The position numbers and the translations under genes were made by a program. From Methanothrix sp. (GTDB lineage: Archaea > Halobacteriota > Methanosarcinia > Methanotrichales > Methanotrichaceae), in NCBI GenBank assembly GCA_028708055.1, contig JAQVZT010000015.1:1-17810 (forward strand): DNA of 17,810 nucleotides, in the 5' to 3' direction. The notes beneath the pieces are model-generated. The model had not been told where the DNA came from. It worked only from the letters and a program-made list of their open reading frames with translations, and did not search any database. Shown here piece after piece: positions 1 through 6,581 of the stretch (within the stretch, counting starts at the first letter, position 1; the number at the start of each line of letters is the position of its first letter).

Positions 1-21
1 TTGATTTTTAATTTTTATTAC

Positions 22-31
22 ACTATATACT
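22..31 (+). promoter_or_regulatory. Putative TATA box of the CAP-domain gene
   Basis: An archaeal-type TATA element (ACTATATACT) lies about 100 bases before the ATG at 131. A start of transcription about 25 bases further on would leave a leader of roughly 75 bases. The GGAGG at about 119-123 is the matching ribosome site. The surrounding region is AT-rich, so other TATA choices (for example near 70) are possible. Confidence 0.4.
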
Positions 32-130
32 ATAATTTGTAGAGTAAGTAAAGTTTATCATTATTGAATGTAATAATAGCTGATAAAGGAATCTTGCAGC
101 TTCTTCAAAAAACAAAATGGAGGATTAAAT

Positions 131-1459
131 ATGCGCATATCGAAAACTCTGATATCAAATAAAAATCTGCTTGCCATCGTTTTCTTGTTTCTGGCAATTT
201 TTATATTTGAAGTCCAGGCACAAGACCAGCAATCTCCCTTGAATGATATGGAGAAGAAGCTGGCTGATCAGATAAACCAATATCGTGCGGAAAATGGTCT
301 TTCAGCTATTCCAATCTCGAACTCGCTGACAAAAGTCGCCAGAGCACACATTGCTGATCTCAACACATATCATCCTGACACAAAGAACTATGGACTTGGC
401 GACTGCAATACTCATAGTTGGTCCAATAAGGGTGATTGGACAGCGGTATGCTATACCGGTTCTGCTCAGCAATTGCAGATGCATAACAAGCCCGGTGAGA
501 TAACTGAAGGCTATGATAGCAATGGTTACGAAATTGCATCCTGGAGCAGTGGCGAGGCAACTGCTGAAGGTGCTATTGGTACGTGGAAGAGCAGCAGCGA
601 TCACAGCGATGTCATCCTCGAACGCAATATATGGGCGAATTCAGCTTGGAAGGCTATGGGTGTTGGTATAGGGGGCAACTACGCAGTTGTCTGGTTTGGC
701 ATGATCGAAGATCCTGCTGGGACAGTGCCAACCACCAGCACATTGACAAGCGAAGACTATCCGGATATCAAAGGACCGGCCTGCACAGAATCGTACTGCA
801 CTGATATCAATGTGCTGCATAGATGCGATCACAATAGTGAAACAATAGAACCTCAAGGCTGCTTCCTTGGCTTATTTGGGCCGCCGAATGAGCAATTTAG
901 AATAGGCAAAGGTCCTAACGCATTTGCCGATGTATATTATGCGGAATTCGATGTATCCATTATTGGAGGGACTGGCCAATCAAATGCGGCACAGGATGCA
1001 CCTAAATTAGTGATCCTAATCGATAGGAAATTGGATAACGGTGTCGACCTATCACAAAATAGCGAGCTGCAAATAAATGATAAGCCAGCAAAAAGGCTTA
1101 AAGACTACAGCAGCAAGACAACAGATGAAGGCAAAGACAAATTCCTATACAAATTGCCGGCATCATACTTGAAAATCGGCAAGAATACTCTAAAGATAAA
1201 TCCAAAAGGAGATGACTTTGCTATTTACAAGATATGGATAGAGAATGCAAAAGGAGAACGAATTTGGCAAGAGAAGAATGAACCTTGCTCGTATCAGAGC
1301 GTATGCAAATTTGATGCCAAGTATAATCCGGATCAACTTGCATGTGATTTTACTGCGACTCCAAAGGTCTGCAAAGAGAAGAAAGGATCTGGCAAACCAT
1401 GTGATAAGAACTTTGAATGCCTGTCGGGAGGGTGTTCTGCAAGCCACACGTGTACATAG
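131..1459 (+). CDS. Secreted CAP/SCP-domain protein with C-terminal Cys-rich knot
   Basis: 442 residues. Residues 12-30 form a signal peptide (hydrophobic core, EVQA then QDQQ as likely cleavage), so the protein is exported. Residues about 40-192 fit the CAP (SCP/PR-1-like) fold: the helix with A-R-A-H at 70-73, H95 in T-H-S-W, E134 in G-Y-E-I, and S-D-H-S around H158 followed by G-V-G-I and V-V-W-F-G-M. These His/Glu residues correspond to the cavity residues of the family. Residues about 260-380 look like a beta-sandwich (Y-L-K-I-G-K-N-T-L-K-I, then I-Y-K-I-W-I-E), perhaps carbohydrate-binding. The tail at 386-441 holds eight cysteines with a G-K-P-C...F-E-C-L-S-G-G-C pattern, typical of small secreted disulfide knots. 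GGAGG precedes the ATG, which supports this start. CAP proteins have varied roles (lipid binding, proteolysis, surface adhesion), so the exact role is unknown. Confidence 0.85.
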   Translation: MRISKTLISNKNLLAIVFLFLAIFIFEVQAQDQQSPLNDMEKKLADQINQYRAENGLSAIPISNSLTKVARAHIADLNTYHPDTKNYGLGDCNTHSWSNKGDWTAVCYTGSAQQLQMHNKPGEITEGYDSNGYEIASWSSGEATAEGAIGTWKSSSDHSDVILERNIWANSAWKAMGVGIGGNYAVVWFGMIEDPAGTVPTTSTLTSEDYPDIKGPACTESYCTDINVLHRCDHNSETIEPQGCFLGLFGPPNEQFRIGKGPNAFADVYYAEFDVSIIGGTGQSNAAQDAPKLVILIDRKLDNGVDLSQNSELQINDKPAKRLKDYSSKTTDEGKDKFLYKLPASYLKIGKNTLKINPKGDDFAIYKIWIENAKGERIWQEKNEPCSYQSVCKFDAKYNPDQLACDFTATPKVCKEKKGSGKPCDKNFECLSGGCSASHTCT

Positions 1460-1469
1460 GTGCACATCA

Positions 1470-1520
1470 TTTTTTAGCTAAATCGCAGCCATTAATATTT
1501 CAAAAATTTTTTATTTGTTT
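1470..1520 (+). terminator. T-run terminator region between convergent genes
   Basis: The 133-base gap between the convergent CAP and PLP-enzyme genes holds T6 at 1470-1475 and T6 at 1507-1512 followed by more T-rich sequence. The A5 at 1502-1506 reads as T5 on the minus strand. Archaeal termination commonly needs only such T-runs, so the gap can serve both genes. Confidence 0.45.
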
Positions 1521-1592
1521 CACTTGCTTCGCATTCGCAGCGTTTGGCTCAATGACATTTGCCTACTTGTGACATTTTGCCTGGCTCAGATT

Positions 1593-2774
1593 TCATGATA
1601 TCCTCTCCAGCCCCTGGGCAAAGTCATCCAGGATATCCTCTCTGTCCTCAATTCCCACCGAGACTCTCACCAGGCCGTCGGTTATCCCCATTTTCTCTCT
1701 CATCTCCTTTGGCATGACGGCATGGGTCATGGAGGCGGGATGCTCAACCAGCGTGTCCACCGATCCCAGGCTGACCGCCAGGCTGCACAGTTTGAGGCTG
1801 TTCATGAGGCTGCGACCGGCCTGCACTCCCCCTTTCACCTCAAAGGAGAGCATTCCACCCCAGCCGCTCATCTGTCTTGCTGCCAGAGCGTGCTGAGGGT
1901 GGCCGGGAAGGCCCGGGTAGTTAACTTTCTGCACAGCGGGGTGGCCCTCCAGGTATAGGGCGAGGTGCAGAGCATTCTCCGCATGCCTTTGCATCCTCAA
2001 ATGCAGGGTCTTGCATCCTCTCAGGCAGAGCCAGGCCTCATGCGTGCCCATGGTCCCGCCTGCCGTGACTGCCGTGCGCCTCATAGCGGAGATCGCCTTC
2101 TCTGTGCCCACGGCAACGCCGCCCAGAAGGTCTCCGTGTCCGCCGATATACTTGGTGCAGCTTTCCACCACAACGTCTGCTCCCTGCTGCAAAGGCCGCT
2201 GAAAACAGGGTGTGGCAAAGGTATTATCCACCGCCAGCAGGGCTGCTGCCTCATGGGCTATTCTGCCGATCTCGCCGATATCGCTTATTGCCATAGTGGG
2301 GTTGGCGGGAGTCTCCAGAAAGACCAGACGGGTGTTCTTCCGAATAGAGGATTTCACATCCTCCAGATCAGTCGTATCCACGAAGCTGACCTCTATTCCG
2401 AGCTTGGGAAGAAGCTTGGAGAATAGGCCATAGGTTCCGCCGTAAATCGCATCCGAGGATAGCAAATGGTCGCCCTTTTCGAGCACGGCGAGCACCAGCG
2501 CCGTCTCAGCGGCCATTCCTGATGAAAAGGCCAGGCCCGCCGCACCGCCCTCAAGAGAGGTGATCTTGCTGATGAATGCGGCATGGGTAGGCGTGTTTGG
2601 CGGGGAGCGAATGTACTTGTAGCCGGGACCGCCGGAGAAAGCGGCCTGTGCCTGCTCGGCGCTATCGAAAACATAAGTGGATGTCTGGTAGATTGGCGTG
2701 GCGTGAACTCCGAATGGATTGTGCCCTTCACCGGCATGAACGCACCGAGTGCCGAAGCTTCTCTCTTTCTCCAT
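1593..2774 (-). CDS. Cys/Met-metabolism PLP-dependent enzyme (cystathionine gamma-synthase / methionine gamma-lyase-like)
   Basis: 393 residues, normal length for the trans-sulfuration fold-type I PLP enzymes. Recognisable features: Y54-x-R56, the phosphate-binding arm; S-S-G-M-A-A at 84-89, the PLP phosphate loop; the stacking Tyr in D-A-I-Y-G-G-T (Y111); E-T-P-A-N-P-T at 154-160; D183 in A-V-D-N-T-F-A-T-P, which contacts the pyridine nitrogen; and the Schiff-base lysine K208 in S-C-T-K-Y-I-G-G-H. The usual R..NPT loop is here R-S-P-P-N-T-P-T, which looks two residues longer, and S-A-T-K is S-C-T-K. Within the family, gamma-synthase, gamma-lyase and O-acetylhomoserine sulfhydrylase cannot be told apart with confidence from sequence alone. 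The gene has its own TATA box and an AGGTGA ribosome site, so it is probably transcribed separately from the gene upstream. Confidence 0.88.
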   Translation of the reverse strand: MEKERSFGTRCVHAGEGHNPFGVHATPIYQTSTYVFDSAEQAQAAFSGGPGYKYIRSPPNTPTHAAFISKITSLEGGAAGLAFSSGMAAETALVLAVLEKGDHLLSSDAIYGGTYGLFSKLLPKLGIEVSFVDTTDLEDVKSSIRKNTRLVFLETPANPTMAISDIGEIGRIAHEAAALLAVDNTFATPCFQRPLQQGADVVVESCTKYIGGHGDLLGGVAVGTEKAISAMRRTAVTAGGTMGTHEAWLCLRGCKTLHLRMQRHAENALHLALYLEGHPAVQKVNYPGLPGHPQHALAARQMSGWGGMLSFEVKGGVQAGRSLMNSLKLCSLAVSLGSVDTLVEHPASMTHAVMPKEMREKMGITDGLVRVSVGIEDREDILDDFAQGLERIS

Positions 2775-2813
2775 GATCTTTTCACCTGAGTTGAGAATCT
2801 GGGCGCGGAAAAG

Positions 2814-2824
2814 AAATATAATTT
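2814..2824 (-). promoter_or_regulatory. Putative TATA box of the PLP-enzyme gene
   Basis: Read on the minus strand this is AAATTATATTT, about 40-50 bases before the ATG at 2774. Transcription starting about 25 bases downstream would give a short leader carrying the AGGTGA ribosome site. Confidence 0.45.
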
Positions 2825-2870
2825 GCCATAGGGATGAACGAGGCAGTCAGAGAGTGGCCCTCAGAGAAAG

Positions 2871-2898
2871 GCAATCTGAGAGCAGCAATCTGAGAGCG
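2871..2898. repeat. 14-bp tandem duplication
   Basis: Two copies of GCAATCTGAGAGC(A/G) lie head to tail just after the stop codon of the SLOG-family gene. Related CTGAGAG/CAGAGAG words occur on both sides (from about 2844 to 2965, running into the 3' end of the gene), so the Gln/Arg-rich C-terminal tail of that protein may have grown by local duplication. Confidence 0.6.
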
Positions 2899-2899
2899 G

Positions 2900-3409
2900 C
2901 TATTGCGCTTCCTGCCCTATTTGTCTGAGATCCTCTTGGCCTGAGTCTCTCTGAACTGGCTCTCTCTGGCAGGAATCAATTTTCTCCATCAGCTGCTCGA
3001 CCTCTTCCGGATCTTTCGCCTGGAAAGCGCCGCAGATCTCCCAGCTAGAGAGACTTATGACCGGTTTTTTCATCTTCACAGCCAGGGCCATCTCCGAGAG
3101 GGTGCCAAGTTCCCCAGGCAATGCTATCACCAGATCCGCGCTATTTACTATTATCACATTTCTGGCGTGGCCCATTCCTGTGGCTATCCCCACATCCACG
3201 CAGCAGTTGGCCTCCTCCCTCTCGCCGGGAAGTATGCCCACCGCAAGGCCTCCGGCATCCCTGGCCCCGCAGCAGGCTGCTTCCATCACCCCGCCCAGTC
3301 CCCCGCAAATGAGAACATGGCCGTGGGAGGCAATGATCTGGCCGATCCTCCTGGCAATATCCCTGACCTCCGGGCTGCATGCTCCTCCGCCCACAACAGC
3401 AATCTGCAT
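2900..3409 (-). CDS. SLOG/LOG-like Rossmann-fold protein (TIGR00725 type)
   Basis: 169 residues, cytoplasmic. It starts with a Rossmann strand (I-A-V-V-G-G-G), then has G-G-L-G-G-V-M-E at 36-43, G-H-A-R-N at 80-84 followed by V-N-S-A-D, and P-G-E-L-G-T-L-S-E at 98-106. This order matches the TIGR00725 group of the LOG (lysine-decarboxylase-like nucleotide-processing) superfamily. True cytokinin-forming LOG enzymes have PGGxGTxxE; here the second Gly is Glu. The natural substrate of this branch is not known; a nucleotide or nucleotide-sugar ligand is expected from the fold. The last 25 residues are Gln/Arg/Glu-rich and look like a low-complexity extension. AAGGAG precedes the ATG. The next gene downstream is 125 bases away with its own promoter. 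Confidence 0.8.
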   Translation of the reverse strand: MQIAVVGGGACSPEVRDIARRIGQIIASHGHVLICGGLGGVMEAACCGARDAGGLAVGILPGEREEANCCVDVGIATGMGHARNVIIVNSADLVIALPGELGTLSEMALAVKMKKPVISLSSWEICGAFQAKDPEEVEQLMEKIDSCQREPVQRDSGQEDLRQIGQEAQ

Positions 3410-3506
3410 TCCTGCTCCTTTTTGAATGTACTTAGTGGGTAGAGTGAAATAATAGTAACGCTCTAAACATAATGAAGAAACATAAAGACTGAACAGAGCG
3501 GAAAAA

Positions 3507-3583
3507 TAAAGCTAAAATAAAGCTAAAATAAAGCTAAAATAAAGCTAAAATAAAGCTAAAATAAAGCTAAAATAAAGCCTAAA
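3507..3583. repeat. 11-bp tandem repeat array, seven units
   Basis: The unit TAAAGCTAAAA is repeated six times without error from 3507 to 3572, then a seventh unit (TAAAGCCTAAA) ends the array. It lies between divergent genes, 34-110 bases before the deazaflavin-reductase start at 3617 and about 100 bases before the SLOG gene. The period is close to one helical turn, so all A-tracts face one side of the DNA. It may bend DNA or bind a protein, or may simply be a slippage repeat. The 3410-3616 gap otherwise shows no clear gene. Confidence 0.9.
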
Positions 3584-3616
3584 AAATAACTGAAAAAGCT
3601 CCAAAGGAAGATTTCG

Positions 3617-4102
3617 ATGGATAAGAGATCGGCTCTGAGGGCATTCTTCCGGTTGGTCAATCGATTCGTCGTCATTCCGGTCTTTCAGGCTGGCTGGGGG
3701 CGGATCATACCCAGATCCATCACAGGAAGTGTAATGGTTCTCGGCATCAGGGGAAGGAAGACGGGAAAGATGCGATATGCTCCGGTAAGCTATGCCCGAA
3801 TGGGTGAGAATGTCTACTGCTACCAGGGAAGGGAGACGAAAGGGCAGTGGTATCTGAACATTCTGGAGAGCCCAAGGGTCGAGGTTATCCTGCCAGAGGG
3901 ACGATTTTCCGGGATTGGAGAAGAGGTTTCTGATTCACAGGAGAAGCTGAAGGCGATCAGGCAGATACTGCTAAACAGCGGCCTGAACCGCTCCATGTAC
4001 GGATTCGACCCAAGGACGGCTCAGGACGAAACGGTGCTGGAGAAGACGGGGGATATGCCGGTGATCAGAATCAGGCTTGATTGCACGAATTGCACGAGAT
4101 GA
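3617..4102 (+). CDS. Deazaflavin (F420)-dependent nitroreductase-family protein
   Basis: 161 residues. The core is the split-barrel of the F420H2-dependent reductase group (DDN-like, TIGR00026 family): V-L-G-I-R-G-R-K-T-G-K-M-R-Y at 41-54, then a strand with P-V-S-Y, and the W-Y-L-N-I-L-E-S-P-R-V-E-V block at 78-90. Such proteins bind F420 and reduce or oxidise small hydrophobic compounds; the substrate cannot be read from sequence. The N-terminal 30 residues are amphipathic (F-F-R-L-V-N-R-F-V-V-I-P-V-F) and may rest on the membrane, as known for DDN-type members. The C-terminus ends in C-T-N-C, unusual but of unknown meaning. AAGGA lies a short way before the ATG. The gene stands alone, with the 11-bp array at its promoter. 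Confidence 0.8.
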   Translation: MDKRSALRAFFRLVNRFVVIPVFQAGWGRIIPRSITGSVMVLGIRGRKTGKMRYAPVSYARMGENVYCYQGRETKGQWYLNILESPRVEVILPEGRFSGIGEEVSDSQEKLKAIRQILLNSGLNRSMYGFDPRTAQDETVLEKTGDMPVIRIRLDCTNCTR

Positions 4103-4155
4103 TTGATCTTCGGAAAGGACAATTGCTGACTCGCAGCAGGCCAAAGACTTTATGG

Positions 4156-4208
4156 CAGGAAATGAGCGGCCCGCCGGTTTCCCGGCCGGTTAGCCATTGC
4201 ATTTCCTG
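4156..4208. terminator. Inverted repeat, possible bidirectional terminator
   Basis: The perfect 9-base arms CAGGAAATG (4156-4164) and CATTTCCTG (4200-4208) enclose a GC-rich core that contains CCGGCCGG and can fold further (GGC 4168-4170 with GCC 4193-4195). It lies in the 112-base gap between the convergent genes ending at 4102 and 4215. No strong T-run follows, so termination is a guess; mRNA end protection is equally possible. Confidence 0.4.
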
Positions 4209-4214
4209 TAGCCT

Positions 4215-4457
4215 TCAAATCAGCTTCAGTTGTTCATCGATCTGCTTGATCTCATTGGCGCACTCTGCGAGCCGCTCCAGCAAACAGGTGCGTTTCTCAA
4301 GCAGGGAGTCTCTGCCAAAGAGTGGGATGATGATTGACCTTTCGGTCGGGACGATGCCTGCCCACTCACCCTTGCTGGAATCTCCCCTCATTCCGCCGAG
4401 TACCCTCTGTCCGCTGGATGGCCCGATGAATTTCGTTTTGCTATCCATAGCTACCAT
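4215..4457 (-). CDS. Small hypothetical protein with C-terminal coiled coil
   Basis: 80 residues, not recognised. Residues 5-45 are Gly/Ser-rich (G-P-S-S-G-Q-R-V-L-G-G-M). Residues about 52-79 have a heptad-like pattern of Leu, Ile and charged residues (L-L-E-K-R-T-C-L-L-E-R-L-A) and probably form a coiled coil. Its first codon overlaps the end of the upstream gene by 7 bases in another frame, so translation is probably coupled. A second ATG at 4448 (77 residues) is an equally possible start. No signal peptide or membrane segment is seen. The partner upstream has a membrane anchor, so this may be its cytoplasmic companion. Confidence 0.6.
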   Translation of the reverse strand: MVAMDSKTKFIGPSSGQRVLGGMRGDSSKGEWAGIVPTERSIIIPLFGRDSLLEKRTCLLERLAECANEIKQIDEQLKLI

Positions 4458-4696
4458 CCCGCCCTGACGAGGATTGCCACCAGGCCGACTCCAATGCCTG
4501 CACCCAGGGCAAGAATTCCCTCAACCAGGAATGCACTCACATAACGAAGCCCGCCCTTGGCCAGGCTCTCGATAGTCCCGATTGGGAATGCGTCCAGCGC
4601 CTCCCGCCTGAGCAGGCCGGGAGCAACTTGTATGTTCAAATATTCTCTCAATGTTTTTCTTCCAATTTGATCTATCATGTTCTTGAATTTTAGCAT
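4451..4696 (-). CDS. Small hypothetical protein with C-terminal membrane segment
   Basis: 81 residues, not recognised. Residues 1-50 are hydrophilic (D-Q-I-G-R-K-T-L-R-E-Y-L-N); residues about 54-78 are hydrophobic and Gly-rich (V-E-G-I-L-A-L-G-A-G-I-G-V-G-L-V) and would form one tail anchor. It is first of a two-gene unit, with the 80-residue coiled-coil gene overlapping its stop. A TATA box and an inverted repeat lie upstream. The family may be restricted to methanogens, but I cannot check that here. Confidence 0.6.
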   Translation of the reverse strand: MLKFKNMIDQIGRKTLREYLNIQVAPGLLRREALDAFPIGTIESLAKGGLRYVSAFLVEGILALGAGIGVGLVAILVRAGW

Positions 4697-4748
4697 GTTT
4701 TTTCTTCAAAATTCGATACTGCAGCACAACAATAAAACAATAGCTCCC

Positions 4749-4774
4749 AACCCAATTCATCACCGGATTGGGTT
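4749..4774. promoter_or_regulatory. Perfect 8-bp inverted repeat at the small-gene promoter
   Basis: AACCCAAT (4749-4756) and ATTGGGTT (4767-4774) are perfect arms around a 10-base spacer. They overlap the minus-strand TATA box and the expected transcription start of the 81-residue gene, the position of an archaeal repressor site. A leader hairpin is the alternative. Confidence 0.5.
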
Positions 4775-4780
4775 TATAAG
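4771..4780 (-). promoter_or_regulatory. Putative TATA box of the two small genes
   Basis: On the minus strand this reads CTTATAAACC, about 75 bases before the ATG at 4696, giving a leader of about 50 bases. Confidence 0.5.
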
Positions 4781-4793
4781 CCTGAATGTTTCA

Positions 4794-4805
4794 TAGATGC
4801 ATCTA
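4794..4805. promoter_or_regulatory. 12-bp perfect palindrome in the divergent promoter region
   Basis: TAGATGCATCTA is a perfect palindrome just upstream of the minus-strand TATA box; a further half copy (GGATGCA) follows at 4807. It lies in the 264-base divergent gap 4697-4960, where a direct repeat CCTCGACAT (two copies, about 4852-4869) is also present. It is a candidate regulator site. Confidence 0.4.
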
Positions 4806-4890
4806 AGGATGCACCATTGCCGTGCTCCGGACATAGAATAGACTTAGTGAGCCTCGACATCCTCGACATAGCAACAAGCTTTCTTCTCAA

Positions 4891-4900
4891 CTTATATAAA
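4891..4900 (+). promoter_or_regulatory. Putative TATA box of the EamA gene
   Basis: CTTATATAAA is a near-ideal archaeal TATA box, about 65 bases before the GTG at 4961; a start about 25 bases downstream leaves a leader of about 35 bases. Confidence 0.6.
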
Positions 4901-4960
4901 CCTACCTGATGCGGAAGCTATTGCGAAAGCTATAACTGTCATCCACCTGAAATAGGCACT

Positions 4961-5854
4961 GTGGACTGGTTTATCCTCTCTTTAGTAGGAGCTTCCGCTC
5001 TTGCCGTTACCGGGGTTATCGACAAGTTCGTCCTGAGCAAGTATGTGCGAGACCCTCTCGCCTACCTGGCAGCCCTCGTGGTTATGCAGCAGATGCTCGT
5101 TGCGGTCATTCCGCTTTATCTGGGATGGGGTTTTGTATATCCTCAGACCTTTTACGCCCTGGCGGCAGGCGGCATTCAGGTGGTCCTCTGGGCTGCCTAC
5201 CTCCAGGCTCTTCATATCGAGGAGACGAGCCGGGTAGCTGCCATGGTCTTCGTCTTTCCGGTCTTCGTCTTCCTGGGCTCGTTTCTCTTTTTGGGTGAGA
5301 CCCTGGCAGCCAAGGATTATGCCGGTGGTGCCCTTCTGGTGGGAAGCGCTCTTCTGATCTCCTACCGGCCTGCCGAGCTGGGCGGCCCTGCCATCATCTC
5401 CCCCGCCCTCAGGTACATGGCAGTCTTCTGGATCTTTTCGGCAGTCTACGCTCTGGCCGCCAAATACCTGCTCGACTTCATGAGCGAGTGGCACCTGATT
5501 CTCTGGTCGTCTCTGGGAAGCCTTTTGGCAGTGATCCCCCTTCTGTATAGGGAGCCGGCGCGCAGGGAGTTTGCCGCATATTTCCGTCGCGGCCCGTTTC
5601 TGCTCTCCGCTCTCCTGGCTGACGAGGTCTTCGACTTTCTGGGAAGGGGGGCCTTTATCTTCGCCTACGCAGTCGGCTCTGTGGCCCTGGTCTCCAGCGT
5701 GGCTGCTCTTCAGCCCTTTATCACTCTGATCTATGTCATTGTCCTGGGGCTGTTTGTTCCTGGAGTCCTGGAGGAGGAGCTGGACAGAAAGACGATAGCC
5801 CTGAAGACGGTCGCGGTTATCCTGATCATTGCCGGAGTGTATTTAGTCTCCTGA
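4961..5854 (+). CDS. EamA-family (drug/metabolite transporter superfamily) permease
   Basis: 297 residues with about ten membrane helices in two EamA halves (residues about 3-135 and 150-296). The first half shows the family pattern: A-A-Y-L-Q-A-L near 78-84, a helix with V-F-V-F-P-V-F-V-F-L, then L-G-E-T-L at 111-115 and a Gly-rich G-G-A-L-L-V-G-S-A-L-L helix. The second half ends with Q-P-F-I-T-L-I-Y and I-I-A-G-V-Y-L. Such proteins export or import small metabolites; the substrate cannot be inferred. The start is GTG; it places the first helix directly at the N-terminus as in the family, and a good TATA box lies at the right distance. Composition is clearly GC-richer than the genes from 6858 on. 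The next gene begins 62 bases later and may share the transcript. Confidence 0.85.
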   Translation: MDWFILSLVGASALAVTGVIDKFVLSKYVRDPLAYLAALVVMQQMLVAVIPLYLGWGFVYPQTFYALAAGGIQVVLWAAYLQALHIEETSRVAAMVFVFPVFVFLGSFLFLGETLAAKDYAGGALLVGSALLISYRPAELGGPAIISPALRYMAVFWIFSAVYALAAKYLLDFMSEWHLILWSSLGSLLAVIPLLYREPARREFAAYFRRGPFLLSALLADEVFDFLGRGAFIFAYAVGSVALVSSVAALQPFITLIYVIVLGLFVPGVLEEELDRKTIALKTVAVILIIAGVYLVS

Positions 5855-5916
5855 CCTCCTCACTTTCGCTCCACGCACGGCTTGATCTCATATTCGTCGA
5901 GCTGCTACACTATGCT

Positions 5917-6429
5917 ATGGAAATTGAGCTGAATCCCGCAGTCTCTCTGCAGCCTGAAACATTCAACGTCCTGGTATCTCCGGCAGAGATGCTGATCGGT
6001 GCCCTGAACAGCCATTTGGATTTGCAGCGTTACAGGATCCTCTTCGTCTGCGGCAACTATTCACGCATCCTCAGCCGGCTGGATCGACTCTTCACGGAGC
6101 TGGAGATTCGCCGGGCCTTCACCTCCTTCCAGTTGATGACCGTTCTTGAGGAAAACCACCATAGCTTCCTGATCATCGAGCATGATCCCTCTCTCTATGA
6201 GGATGCGGGAGAGATGGTCGAATATCTGGCAGAGGCACTCAGACAGACCTCCAGAGACGCAACCATCCTGCTTTACTCGCCTGCCCTCGACCCCCATCTG
6301 GAAAAGATGATAAAACTGGCTGATAGGGTATTCTGCTTCTACGAGATGCCAAAATCTCCTTCAAGAGCCAGGTCGAAGGCGGAGATGAAAATGGCAGGAT
6401 CACAGGCTACACTGGAGGCGTTCACATGA
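5917..6429 (+). CDS. Hypothetical protein resembling a degenerate P-loop/RecA-like ATPase
   Basis: 170 residues, cytoplasmic. The strand-loop-helix I-L-F-V-C-G-N-Y-S-R-I-L at 41-52 sits where a Walker A loop would be but lacks the GxxxxGK(S/T) residues. F-L-I-I-E-H-D at 84-90 resembles a Walker B strand, and A-T-I-L-L-Y-S at 115-121 a following core strand. I read this as a RecA/KaiC-type alpha-beta core that has lost nucleotide binding; no family name is certain. The last 25 residues are Lys/Ser/Met-rich and probably flexible. The stop overlaps the start of the 51-residue gene in ATGA, so the two products are likely made together and may act as a pair. Confidence 0.65.
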   Translation: MEIELNPAVSLQPETFNVLVSPAEMLIGALNSHLDLQRYRILFVCGNYSRILSRLDRLFTELEIRRAFTSFQLMTVLEENHHSFLIIEHDPSLYEDAGEMVEYLAEALRQTSRDATILLYSPALDPHLEKMIKLADRVFCFYEMPKSPSRARSKAEMKMAGSQATLEAFT

Positions 6430-6581
6430 AATTCACGAGACGAAAAGCAAACATTGGACTGCTCAGGCAGGTCAATACAAAACAATTGGAGCTGGAGACC
6501 GCCAAAGAGATGCTGGCCGAGATATTTCATGCCAGGCCGGAGGATGTGGAAGATATGATCCAGAGCAGGCTGAAGGATTGA
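6426..6581 (+). CDS. Small helical protein, translationally coupled (51 aa)
   Basis: The frame begins at ATG 6426 inside the ATGA that ends the preceding gene and stops with TGA at 6579-6581. The product starts M-K-F-T-R-R-K-A-N-I-G-L-L-R, basic, and continues with an acidic amphipathic helix (L-E-L-E-T-A-K-E-M-L-A-E-I-F) and a second helix (P-E-D-V-E-D-M-I-Q-S-R-L). Such a composition, with coding-like codon use and perfect coupling, argues for a real gene. The function is unknown; a helical partner of the degenerate P-loop protein, or a small DNA- or RNA-binding protein, is possible. Confidence 0.6.
   Translation: MKFTRRKANIGLLRQVNTKQLELETAKEMLAEIFHARPEDVEDMIQSRLKD

Noticed and set aside
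1965..2426. 153-codon plus-strand frame opposite the PLP enzyme
   Set aside because: The minus-strand frame has all catalytic motifs of the PLP family, so this is a shadow frame.
3507..3583. A replication-origin iteron or CRISPR repeat
   Set aside because: Units of 11 bp are fully adjacent with no spacers, no initiator gene is nearby, and the array sits in a promoter gap.
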